IMG/VR virus record: IMGVR_UViG_3300029908_000143
Location: 1 to 24,476 of that record
Length of the DNA: 24,476 nucleotides
Source: a virus
Strand: one strand, 5' to 3'
This document shows positions 13,879-20,241 of this stretch, in pieces. Position numbers and translations under genes: made by a program. Numbering within the stretch: the stretch's first letter is position 1; each line of letters starts with the position of its first letter. Below the pieces are notes generated by a model. That model was given only the letters and a program-made list of their open reading frames with translations, was not told where the DNA came from and ran no database searches.

Positions 13879-13907
13879 TAACCCTCACACAAACTGGAGT
13901 TACCGAA

Positions 13908-14036
13908 ATGAAAACCTACCCCACATATGACCGCCGCCCGGTTTTACGAAAAGAACGTATCACAACGATTGTGACGGTTGTGCTGATTATCGTCGGCATT
14001 GCTATCGGCGCGTATATTGATGCACTGCCTCTGTAA
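13908..14036 (+). CDS. Small single-pass membrane protein
   Basis: This 42-residue protein has a charged N-terminus (MKTYPTYDRRPVLRKER), one transmembrane helix ('ITTIVTVVLIIVGIAIGAY') and a short tail. The orientation by charge is N-in. The ATG has GGAG upstream (ACTGGAGTTACC). It is the first gene after the early promoter, so it is expected early in infection, where small membrane proteins often act in exclusion or host takeover. That role is inference; no family is recognised. Confidence 0.6.
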   Translation: MKTYPTYDRRPVLRKERITTIVTVVLIIVGIAIGAYIDALPL

Positions 14037-14054
14037 AACCCATAGGAGTCGCAC

Positions 14055-14231
14055 ATGACTACAAACAGAAAAGGAAACACCATGACCACCACCACCACAC
14101 AAACACAAGAAATCCTCGAAATCCTGAAAGACAAAGGATTCGATTTTATCGACGCTTGCGAAGCTGAAAGCTGGACGGCTGAAACGGATTTTCAGGAAGT
14201 CTTGCGCGAGCGCGTGAATGAACAAGACTAA
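14055..14231 (+). CDS. Small acidic early protein
   Basis: This 58-residue protein starts MTTNRKGNTMTTTTTQTQ and continues with an acidic helical region ('ILEILKDKGFDFIDACEAES' to 'ETDFQEVLRERVNEQD'). Two start codons are equally good: the ATG at 14055 has AGGAGTC upstream and the ATG at 14082 has AAAAGGAA, so two forms differing by nine residues may be made. Function is unknown. The gene ends 20 bases before the next start. Confidence 0.55.
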   Translation: MTTNRKGNTMTTTTTQTQEILEILKDKGFDFIDACEAESWTAETDFQEVLRERVNEQD

Positions 14232-14251
14232 AAGAAAACGATCCCTCTTTG

Positions 14252-14407
14252 ATGGAAAGTCTGGAACTTGCGAAAGAGTACGGATTTACTCTGGATAAGA
14301 TCAACTCGGAATTTCTGGCAACTATCCATTACCAAAACGCGCTGTCCGAAAAGATAGGCGGTGCCGTGGAAGTACTCGAGGGATATTTTGCCGATAAGTC
14401 CGAATAA
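14252..14407 (+). CDS. Small early protein
   Basis: This 51-residue helical, acidic protein begins MESLELAKEYGFTLDKINSE and ends 'GGAVEVLEGYFADKSE'. There is no Shine-Dalgarno before the ATG, so translation may depend on reinitiation from the upstream gene. The reading frame is bounded by neighbours with good spacing and has phage-like codon use. Its call is less sure than its neighbours'. Confidence 0.45.
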   Translation: MESLELAKEYGFTLDKINSEFLATIHYQNALSEKIGGAVEVLEGYFADKSE

Positions 14408-14432
14408 CCCACACACACGAAAGGAATCTCCC

Positions 14433-14774
14433 ATGATACACCCCACACTTACACAGGCGCACGACACCATAATCGACCTAATCGCCGTTCTCAAAATTGA
14501 GATTGCCGCCGATAGGGACGCAGGAATCCCAGACGACGAAAACAGTCATATTATCTTGCTAAAAAACGCCAATCGCACGTTAAAAAATATCTGCCACGAC
14601 ATAGACAATACTTTGTCGATTGTGTGGCGCGTGGATGACGTCAGGAAAATCAACCCCAGATTATCGCTCAAAAAATGCCGTCAAGTTCTCGAACGTGTCG
14701 AACGCGATTGGGACGCTAGCAACGGTGTAACTTGGGATACGCTAGAGGCGACGATAGAAGACCTAAACCGTTAA
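14433..14774 (+). CDS. Hypothetical early protein
   Basis: This 113-residue, mostly helical protein is not recognised. It begins MIHPTLTQAHDTIIDLIAVL, has an acidic loop ('DRDAGIPDDENSHI') and ends in charged helices with 'RDWDASNGVTWDTLEATIEDL'. The ATG at 14433 is chosen since AAAGGAAT is well spaced before it; the upstream ATG at 14361 reads through the previous gene's coding region. It belongs to the early plus-strand operon. Confidence 0.65.
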   Translation: MIHPTLTQAHDTIIDLIAVLKIEIAADRDAGIPDDENSHIILLKNANRTLKNICHDIDNTLSIVWRVDDVRKINPRLSLKKCRQVLERVERDWDASNGVTWDTLEATIEDLNR

Positions 14775-14799
14775 CTTGCAAACACACAGGAGTCGAGTC

Positions 14800-14934
14800 A
14801 TGAAAGAATCAGCACTAGAAAAAGCCTATCGGATATACGGCGGCGGGAGTCCGCAACATCGCCGGGCGCTGATAGCCTATGAACGGCGAGTCTATGGTTG
14901 TCTTGTGAGTGAATTAACAAGGGGGACAAAATGA
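14800..14934 (+). CDS. Small basic early protein
   Basis: This 44-residue protein, MKESALEKAYRIYGGGSPQH continuing to 'RRALIAYERRVYGCLVSELT', is basic and rich in Arg and Tyr. The ATG has AGGAGTC upstream, the same leader used by several early genes here. Its stop overlaps the start of the next gene (ATGA), which supports it as a real coupled gene. No family is recognised. Confidence 0.6.
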   Translation: MKESALEKAYRIYGGGSPQHRRALIAYERRVYGCLVSELTRGTK

Positions 14935-15155
14935 CCGACTTATCGCACCTAGAAGCACTCACTCATCGCCTTGGCCGCGAAACATGCCGCATGAACAATG
15001 CGAAAAATGAAAACGAACGGTCTTTCCGCGAGCGCGAAATTGCTTCATGCCGTAAGGAGATTGAGGCTGAATACAAGTTTTTGGGCATTAAACCTTTGAC
15101 GATAGAAGAAACTATGATGAGTGACGACGAATTACTTGCCGAACTTACAGCTTAA
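14931..15155 (+). CDS. Small early protein
   Basis: This 74-residue charged helical protein probably forms a coiled coil ('LGRETCRMNNAKNENERSFR' and on to 'REIASCRKEIEAEYKFLGI'). It ends in a short acidic segment ('SDDELLAELTA'). The ATG overlaps the previous stop by 4 bases and AAGGGGG lies upstream. It is unrecognised. Confidence 0.6.
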   Translation: MTDLSHLEALTHRLGRETCRMNNAKNENERSFREREIASCRKEIEAEYKFLGIKPLTIEETMMSDDELLAELTA

Positions 15156-15228
15156 CCCTAGCCCCCCCCGTGGCATGATGCAACGGGAACGAAAAACAAC
15201 GCATAAGCCCCTGTAATAGTGTCGACCG

Positions 15229-15249
15229 TGCCAGTGCGGATCACTGGCA
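15229..15249 (+). promoter_or_regulatory. Hairpin in the gap before the ANARLIAAAPELLEAL-type gene
   Basis: TGCCAGT and ACTGGCA form a perfect 7-base stem with a 7-base loop in the 119-base gap (15156-15274). No T-run follows, so it is not an intrinsic terminator. It could be a processing or operator site. A run of eight C residues lies at the start of the same gap. Confidence 0.4.
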
Positions 15250-15274
15250 ACCTACAAACAAATAGGAGTCTATT

Positions 15275-15601
15275 ATGACTACACAACACACACCCGCACC
15301 TTTTCTAGTAATAGCGAACAACGGAACGCATGGAACATACATAAAGTCGGCAATAACAGGCGAATCAGTTTGCGACCTATACGTCATGACCGAGTCTAAA
15401 AAACTGTCTCAATTCATGGAGAGCGAGCCATTAGATTTTGCTAACGCCGAAAGCAATGCCCGACTAATCGCCGCCGCGCCTGAATTGCTGGAAGCACTGA
15501 TTGAACTTGACCAATGGGCGCAGGCGCAGCAACAGGAGGAATATCCGCAGGGCACCTTCGCGATTGTCCAAGAGGCTATCAACAAAGCAAGGGGAGTCTA
15601 G
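15275..15601 (+). CDS. Phage protein with 'ARLIAAAPELLEAL' motif
   Basis: This 108-residue protein carries 'DFANAESNARLIAAAPELLEALIELD', a motif I know from very many phage and prophage proteins of unknown function. The N-terminal part is a small beta domain ('PFLVIANNGTHGTYIKSAIT', then 'ESVCDLYV'), and the motif helix follows near residues 54-78. It is usually found among small early or accessory genes, as here. The ATG has AGGAGTC before it. The family is widespread and its biochemical role is not known to me. Confidence 0.8.
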   Translation: MTTQHTPAPFLVIANNGTHGTYIKSAITGESVCDLYVMTESKKLSQFMESEPLDFANAESNARLIAAAPELLEALIELDQWAQAQQQEEYPQGTFAIVQEAINKARGV

Positions 15602-15603
15602 TC

Positions 15604-15795
15604 ATGCCTAAATATAAAATATCGAAAACCGTTACCACGTTTTACCGCCTAGAAATTGAGGCTGAAGATGAGGCCAAAGCAGTAGCCCTAGCGGAAGTTC
15701 GGGATGTTCGGGATGATTGGGATGCGGCGGAATGGGTGAAAATAGGAAGTGAATCGTTCATCCAAGGGGAGGGCGGGGTGCCCCCTGCGGCATAG
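15604..15795 (+). CDS. Small early protein, DpnD/PcfM-like pattern
   Basis: This 63-residue protein starts MPKYKISKTVTTFYRLEIEA, with 'EDEAKAVALAEVRDV' next. The layout 'Y.I.....T.....IEAEDE.EA...A' is that of small proteins of the DpnD/PcfM type, whose function is unclear. The ATG at 15604 follows the previous stop by 2 bases and has GGGGAGTC upstream; longer starts would be shadows of the previous gene. Part of the operon of small early genes. Confidence 0.6.
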   Translation: MPKYKISKTVTTFYRLEIEAEDEAKAVALAEVRDVRDDWDAAEWVKIGSESFIQGEGGVPPAA

Positions 15796-15863
15796 TGCGC
15801 CGAATTGTTTGGAATAGAACAAAGGCGCGGATACGTTCAACTATTTTTGAAAGGCAACTAATC

Positions 15864-16118
15864 ATGATTAGCTGTGCAGCAACAAGCCGACTAATATGCG
15901 GTGCTATCCTATGCTGTTTCTCATTCTGGGGAGGCATGCAGATATGCGAAGCCCCGAAAATAATCGAGCGAACGGAATTCGTCTATATCACCCAGCCTAT
16001 AGACCTCCCGACCAAAGCCGCAAAATATCGCGGGGCGGAGGCAAACATATTCGCCGCCGCTCTTCCGGCAAGCGTTTTGATAGCTTCGGGAGGCAAGGGG
16101 AAACTGCGCCACCCCTAA
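15864..16118 (+). CDS. Small membrane-anchored protein
   Basis: This 84-residue protein begins MISCAATSRLICGAILCCFS, followed by 'FWGGMQICEAPK', a hydrophobic N-terminal segment that is either a signal peptide or a single anchor. The rest ('IIERTEFVYITQPIDLPTKA' onward) is expected outside the cytoplasm. The ATG at 15864 is chosen because GAAAGG lies before it; the GTG at 15795 gives a basic, non-hydrophobic extension. Function is unknown. Its place next to the regulator gene is typical of superinfection-exclusion or lysis accessory genes, but no signature supports either. Confidence 0.5.
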   Translation: MISCAATSRLICGAILCCFSFWGGMQICEAPKIIERTEFVYITQPIDLPTKAAKYRGAEANIFAAALPASVLIASGGKGKLRHP

Positions 16119-16145
16119 AATCACGCCCAGCAAAAGGTTAAAGCC

Positions 16146-16337
16146 ATGACGCCAGAAAAAATCAAAGAACTTCGCAAGTCACTAATGGAGACTCAAAATC
16201 AATTTGGCTCACGTCTTGGTATTGGCTGGCTCGCTGTTCATAGATTGGAGAAAGGAACAACGCAGGCTCGAGGTGCGGTGTTGAAGATTTTAGAAAAAAC
16301 GCAAAATGATTTGACTAAAGTCAAGGCATCAAAGTAA
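16146..16337 (+). CDS. Cro/Xre-like HTH regulator
   Basis: This 63-residue protein has one helix-turn-helix. It begins MTPEKIKELRKSLMETQNQF, and the HTH core is 'TQNQFGSRLGIGWLAVHRLEKG', the usual Xre pattern (TQ..FA..LGIS...V...E.G). It ends in a Lys-rich tail. It is small like lambda Cro and probably binds operators as a dimer. Good candidates in the window are the ATCCAT-type repeats around the early promoter or the AATTGTTTGCAAA dyads. It lies directly before the structured leader of the primase gene. AAAGG precedes the ATG. Confidence 0.8.
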   Translation: MTPEKIKELRKSLMETQNQFGSRLGIGWLAVHRLEKGTTQARGAVLKILEKTQNDLTKVKASK

Positions 16338-16348
16338 ACTGCCCTTCC

Positions 16349-16404
16349 GAGTGCGAGGCTGATCACCTTTTATCGTGGCGTTTCCAGTTCGCCATGACGC
16401 ACTC
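16349..16404 (+). promoter_or_regulatory. Nested stem structure upstream of the primase gene
   Basis: An outer stem GAGTGCG (16349-16355) with CGCACTC (16398-16404) is perfect. Inside lies TCGTGGCG (16373-16380) with CGCCATGA (16390-16397), an 8-base stem with one G-U pair and a 9-base loop. The left spacer contains GGCTGATCACC around the palindrome TGATCA. The inner and outer right arms abut without a gap, so the RNA could form a compact stacked junction 27 bases before the primase start. A leader that controls primase translation, or a protein-binding DNA site, are both possible. Confidence 0.5.
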
Positions 16405-16430
16405 ACCCATCTTCTCTAACTGGTGCAAAC

Positions 16431-18617
16431 ATGCAGCTCAAAACATGGAATACAAAGAATAAGTTTCTGTCTTTTTGGGATAGCGCAACAACCAATCTTG
16501 TTTCTCAACATCCCTATATCAAGCGCAAAAATGTAAAGCCTTATGGGGTTCGCGTCATCAATGGCGAATTGGTTATACCAATCTATGACACAACCCAAAA
16601 AATAGTTGGCATCCAGACAATCAAAGAGAACGGCGAAAAGAAATTCGCTTTTGAAAGCAAGGTTGAGGGCAACTTTTTTGTTTTTAATGATAATTCAGAT
16701 AAACAAATCATTTATATTGCCGAGGGGTTCGCAACATGCGCGACCATAGCCGAAATAACGGGCTGCACCGTTGTTTGCGCGTTTAGCGCGGGAAACCTCA
16801 CAAAGGTTGCCAAGAACATACGCGATAGATTTAAGGGCGAGATCATTATCGCTGCGGATAATAAAAGCGCGGGAGAGATAAGCCTTGCCAATAAAGCAGC
16901 AAGAGAATGTGGTGGCTTTGTGGTTTTGCCAGCCGAAGGGCAGGATTTTAATGATATGGCAAATTCTGGAACCGATATTTTGCCCAATCTTTCCGAATAC
17001 AAAAAGCCAACCGAAATTGTGGAAGAAGTTAAGGTTTATAAGGATTACTCAAATTATGACGAAGATTTTGACGAAGAAACCATTAAGGATATGCTGTCTT
17101 ATGTCTCGCCGGACATTGGATACCACGAATGGATAGAGATTGGCATGTCCCTGAAGGCTGGTGGGGCTTCCCTGCGCGTTTGGGACGATTGGAGCAGCAA
17201 GGGTGGCTCTTATAAGAAAAACGACTGTGCGAGCCACTGGGGAAGCTTTAAGGGCAATGGCATAACAATAGGCACGCTGTGCCACCATGCCAAATTGAGC
17301 GGGTGGGAGAGAAAATACGAAAATCAGCCTGTTGTTGAGAAAAAATCAACTCTTGATATTGCTTCGATCATTGGCGGGTTTAGCAAGAAAAACATAAAAA
17401 AGGACGCCCCGATAGAATTTGACGGTCTTATCGGCGATACGGTCAAATGGATTGTTTCAACTGGCACATACAAACAACCGATGCTTGCTACCCTTAATGT
17501 GTTGGCGGCTCTGGGGGCTGTTTTTGGGCGCAAATACGCCAGCAAGATAAACACGCGCACAAATCTCTATATGGTTGGGGTTGCTGCTTCTGGCGGCGGA
17601 AAAGACCATTCCCGCCGCTGTATAGCCAATCTTATGACAGAAGCAGGGCTGTCGAACTTTCTAGGGGATAACGGGGTACGGTCTGATTCTGGTATTGTAA
17701 AATCCATTAGCGCACAAGCAAGCCAAGTAATGATGATTGATGAATTCGGCATCTTCTTGAAGGCGTTGAAAGACCAAAAAAGCGCGGGGCATATTAAGGC
17801 GGTTAGCAGCCTATTGTTGCAGCTCTATTCTTGTTCATCATCCATTTACAAACACGGCACATATGCCACGGATAAAATGGAATCCATGATTTTGCATTAT
17901 CCAAATCTTTGCATATACGGCACGACGACAGAAGAAATGTATGCTGGGGCTATATCAAAAGAAGGCATCAAGAGTGGGGAACTCAACAGATTTATTGTGC
18001 TGTTTGGCGACGACAATGCCGAACCTTGCCATAATATAGAGCAGGGCGAAGCCCCCGCCTTACTTGTCGAGGCATGGAAAGCATTTAATACAAATCCAAC
18101 TGGCGACAGCCTTGGTGTATCCAATGATGCGAAGATAGCAGTTAAGCCCTTTATAGTTGGTTGGGGGGATTGCTGGGATGATATTTGCGCCCTGCTGGAT
18201 TATCAACATTCAAAACGGAATGAAGAAAACTCCGCTCTATGGGTTCGCTATCGTGAAAATATTATAAAAATTGCTATGATATACGCGCTATCGGAATTCA
18301 AATTTGAATTAGACAAGAAACACATAGAGACTGCAAAATACTATGTAGAGGCATCCGTAAAATATATGGATAAACTGGCTAAGACGCACATGGCTGAGAA
18401 CCAGTGGGAAGAACTGTATAATGAATTCATCCATCTTTTAGAAAAGAATGATGGGGAGATGCGTAAGGTAGACTTATTGAAGGCGATGAAAAAGGTCAAA
18501 AGAAGAGATGTCGCGGAGATGCTCGAGGGGATGAAGGATTCCGGAACCATCTCAATAGAGGGTAGGGTTTCTAACGAAAAGGCAGGGAGGCCTACCGTCT
18601 ATGTCAAACTTATGTAA
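16431..18617 (+). CDS. Toprim primase / helicase fusion protein
   Basis: This 728-residue protein has three regions. Residues 20-175 match the Toprim_3 type of phage primase, with 'HPYIKRKNV', 'ELVIPIYD', 'IYIAEGFATCATI' (E98) and 'IIIAADNKSAG' (D143, but K145 where the DxD motif expects Asp). Residues 215-292 match PriCT-2 ('YHEWIEIGMSLKAGG' to 'W..W'). Residues 330-560 are a DUF3987-like helicase or ATPase with Walker A 'GVAASGGGKDHS' (383-394) and Walker B 'VMMIDEFG' (433-440). The last 60 residues look like a winged helix. It would prime and unwind phage DNA at the fork. The ATG has only a weak GGTG upstream. It is the first replication gene after the structured leader. Confidence 0.85.
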   Translation: MQLKTWNTKNKFLSFWDSATTNLVSQHPYIKRKNVKPYGVRVINGELVIPIYDTTQKIVGIQTIKENGEKKFAFESKVEGNFFVFNDNSDKQIIYIAEGFATCATIAEITGCTVVCAFSAGNLTKVAKNIRDRFKGEIIIAADNKSAGEISLANKAARECGGFVVLPAEGQDFNDMANSGTDILPNLSEYKKPTEIVEEVKVYKDYSNYDEDFDEETIKDMLSYVSPDIGYHEWIEIGMSLKAGGASLRVWDDWSSKGGSYKKNDCASHWGSFKGNGITIGTLCHHAKLSGWERKYENQPVVEKKSTLDIASIIGGFSKKNIKKDAPIEFDGLIGDTVKWIVSTGTYKQPMLATLNVLAALGAVFGRKYASKINTRTNLYMVGVAASGGGKDHSRRCIANLMTEAGLSNFLGDNGVRSDSGIVKSISAQASQVMMIDEFGIFLKALKDQKSAGHIKAVSSLLLQLYSCSSSIYKHGTYATDKMESMILHYPNLCIYGTTTEEMYAGAISKEGIKSGELNRFIVLFGDDNAEPCHNIEQGEAPALLVEAWKAFNTNPTGDSLGVSNDAKIAVKPFIVGWGDCWDDICALLDYQHSKRNEENSALWVRYRENIIKIAMIYALSEFKFELDKKHIETAKYYVEASVKYMDKLAKTHMAENQWEELYNEFIHLLEKNDGEMRKVDLLKAMKKVKRRDVAEMLEGMKDSGTISIEGRVSNEKAGRPTVYVKLM

Positions 18618-18858
18618 TGATGACTCCCCTTTTTCCAAAAGAATAGGCTGTATGAGTCGGGAAGAAAAAATTGAATTTGTATTGAAAAATGTTGATGGAA
18701 CATTTGATGCAATAAAGTACATTTATGATAATTGTGACGAAAACAGCGAATTCGGAGAAATGATTTTCGATGCCTATCTTCTTTTTTCTCAGACTAGAAC
18801 GGCAATTCATGCGTTTGTATTGGATTCTTCTTCAGAGAAAAATCCTGATGAGCTGTAA
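18601..18858 (+). CDS. Small acidic hypothetical protein
   Basis: This 85-residue acidic protein is unrecognised. Helices include 'SREEKIEFVLKNVDGTFDAI' and 'EMIFDAYLLFSQTRTAIHAF'. The ATG at 18601 overlaps the end of the primase gene by 17 bases and has GGGAGG ten bases upstream. An ATG at 18652, with AGG before it, would give 68 residues. Its 3' end overlaps the minus-strand gene at 18794 by 65 bases. Confidence 0.55.
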   Translation: MSNLCNDDSPFSKRIGCMSREEKIEFVLKNVDGTFDAIKYIYDNCDENSEFGEMIFDAYLLFSQTRTAIHAFVLDSSSEKNPDEL

Positions 18859-18997
18859 TAATACATTCAACGAATGTGTTGTATTGCTCAACAGTTAATT
18901 TCCTTAGATCGTAAACTTTAATCGAATCAATGAATTCCCCACCAAGTTGACCTGCGTGGATGATTGCATCTATTTCATGGTTTTCCTTGTCTATCAT
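18794..18997 (-). CDS. DUF6511-like small phage protein
   Basis: This 67-residue protein is on the strand opposite to its neighbours. Its core 'HEIDAIIHAGQLGGEFIDSI' followed by 'LRKLTVEQYNTFVECIITA' matches my memory of small phage proteins with the pattern 'EI.AAI.AG...GEYLDSI...DL..L....W..F...V.T.Y' (DUF6511-type). This similarity is the main reason to accept it. The ribosome-binding site (AAGTGA) is weak. It lies just behind the promoter at 19024-19051, in divergent orientation to it. Function is unknown. Confidence 0.55.
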   Translation of the reverse strand: MIDKENHEIDAIIHAGQLGGEFIDSIKVYDLRKLTVEQYNTFVECIITAHQDFSLKKNPIQTHELPF

Positions 18998-19023
18998 ATT
19001 TTCACTTTATACAAAAAAAGATG

Positions 19024-19051
19024 TTGACACAACAGAAATCTAATGTAAGAT
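19024..19051 (+). promoter_or_regulatory. Sigma70-like promoter for the recombination genes
   Basis: TTGACA (perfect -35, 19024-19029) and TAAGAT (19046-19051) are 16 bases apart, about 57 bases before the ATG at 19109. It would transcribe the frameshifted small gene, the Sak4-like ATPase, the DUF669-like protein, the nuclease and the helicases. Confidence 0.65.
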
Positions 19052-19108
19052 GCGAATTATCAAATGTCCGTACATCCGGTCAGAACTCAGAAACAAAAGG
19101 AAACTCAA

Positions 19109-19440
19109 ATGTTAAGTAACCACACCGACTTTTCCAAGTTTACTGATAGCGAACTTGAAGCAACCTTAGAACGGGTTGATGTTGAACTCAAAGAAATCCA
19201 GAACACAAGAAAGCAGATCGTGGAAACGGGATAAGGCTGAACCTTATGGATTGGTTCATGTTGGGAATCTCACTGTAGATTTCCCCAAAAAAGTTACCTA
19301 TGACCAGAAATCCTTAAAAATCTTAGCTCAACAAATCATGAGCGCAGGCGAAGACCCAGCCGAATACATCGACATTAAGTATGACGTTAAGGAAGTCAAG
19401 CGTGTTAACAACCAAAGATGGGGAAATGGAGCAAGAATAA
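19109..19440 (+). pseudogene. Frame-disrupted small recombination-module gene
   Basis: A good start (AAAAGGAAACTCAA before the ATG) opens a 41-residue frame that begins MLSNHTDFSKFTDSELEATL and stops at 19232-19234. One base further along (+1), a conserved-looking protein continues: 'KAEPYGLVHVGNLTVDFPKK', then 'VTYDQKSLKILAQQIMSAGE' and 'DPAEYIDIKYDVKEVK'. This second frame has no start of its own, since its first ATG lacks any ribosome-binding site. Joining at the GGG of 19228-19230 gives one protein of usual shape for small phage proteins preceding Sak4-like genes. The second frame then runs on into the next gene; a further +1 step near 19401 would instead reach a TAA at 19438, two bases before the next ATG. 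It may be a decayed gene, a sequence error or programmed frameshifting. Confidence 0.6.
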
Positions 19441-19441
19441 A

Positions 19442-20218
19442 ATGGCAATCTCACTCGAAACACTCAAAAAAGGCGTATCTAAAGCACCCCCACGCATTCT
19501 CATGTATGGGGCTGAAAAGATAGGCAAGACCAGCCTGGCAGCAAATGCACCAAACCCCATATTTCTTCGCACAGAAGATGGCGAGGGAAAGCTTGATATG
19601 ACAAGCTGGGATTTGAAATCATATGATGATTTTGTTGAGGCGATTAATGTTCTTGCAACACAAGAGCATGAATTCCAAACAATTGTCATCGACACTATTG
19701 ATTGGTTCGAGCCAATGATCTTTGCAAAGGTCATTGCAGACCGACCCCAGAATGAAAAGGGCAAGGCTGTAACCAATATTGATGATTATGGTTATGGCAA
19801 GGGCTACCTGTACGCAATGGACTATTGGGGGCAGGTTATTGATGGGCTTAACTATCTTAGAACGACAAAGGATATGATGGTTATTCTCTTGGCGCATACT
19901 CACATTAAGTCATACAGCCCACCAGACAGTGAGTCCTATGATCGTTTTACCTTAAAGATGAACGAGAAGGCTTCTGAAAAATTGATGGAGTTTGTGGATT
20001 GTATTTTCTTCGCAAGGAAGAAGATTTTCGTGCGCGAAGATGATGTGAGTGGAAAGAATAAAGCTGTTGGAACTTCGGACAGTCGTGAGATTATGACTGA
20101 AAGCCTTCCAAGCTTTAGGGCAGGAAATCGCTACAATCTTCCTGCAATCATACCGCTTGATGCAAACGCTTGGGATGTAATCGCCTCAAACATCCCTTAC
20201 TTCGATAAGTTCAAATAA
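19442..20218 (+). CDS. Sak4-like RecA-fold ATPase (AAA_24 type)
   Basis: This 258-residue protein has the short Walker A 'GAEKIGKTS' (23-31) right after 'PPRILMY', a conserved 'LRTEDGEG' strand, and Walker B 'TIVIDTID' (80-87), then 'ILLAHTHIK'. This is the AAA_24/Sak4 arrangement: a RecA-like core without the C-terminal domains. Such proteins anneal or pair DNA together with a phage ssDNA-binding protein, and the DUF669-like gene follows directly. The ATG at 19442 is chosen for GGAG upstream and the 'MAISLETL' start usual for the family; an in-frame ATG at 19418 is weaker. Confident of the ATPase, moderately of its recombination role. Confidence 0.85.
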   Translation: MAISLETLKKGVSKAPPRILMYGAEKIGKTSLAANAPNPIFLRTEDGEGKLDMTSWDLKSYDDFVEAINVLATQEHEFQTIVIDTIDWFEPMIFAKVIADRPQNEKGKAVTNIDDYGYGKGYLYAMDYWGQVIDGLNYLRTTKDMMVILLAHTHIKSYSPPDSESYDRFTLKMNEKASEKLMEFVDCIFFARKKIFVREDDVSGKNKAVGTSDSREIMTESLPSFRAGNRYNLPAIIPLDANAWDVIASNIPYFDKFK

Positions 20219-20241
20219 TCCAACAACCAAAGGAACGCAAC

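Larger units (their letters stand above)
13380..13907. promoter_or_regulatory. Divergent noncoding control region, possible replication origin
   Basis: These roughly 530 bases carry no gene and separate the minus-strand packaging block from the plus-strand early block. The region is strongly AT-rich, with G-runs at 13529-13550 and 13610-13616. It holds an inverted pair of AATTGTTTGCAAA-type sites (13470-13499), a third copy beside a perfect palindrome (13696-13718), a possible terminator (13764-13790) and the early promoter with operator repeats (13795-13878). Iterated dyads around an AT-rich stretch at a transcription divergence are what one expects of a phage control region or origin. Which of the two it is cannot be decided from sequence. 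Confidence 0.55.

Noticed and set aside
13944-14494. Minus-strand frames opposite the early genes
   Set aside because: They run antisense to small genes that have their own ribosome-binding sites, and have no start signals of their own.
15896-16141. 81-residue plus-strand frame overlapping the membrane-anchored gene, Pro/Arg-rich, considered as an Rz1-like lysis protein
   Set aside because: There is no lipobox cysteine, no signal peptide and no ribosome-binding site. It is a shifted reading of the 15864-16118 gene.
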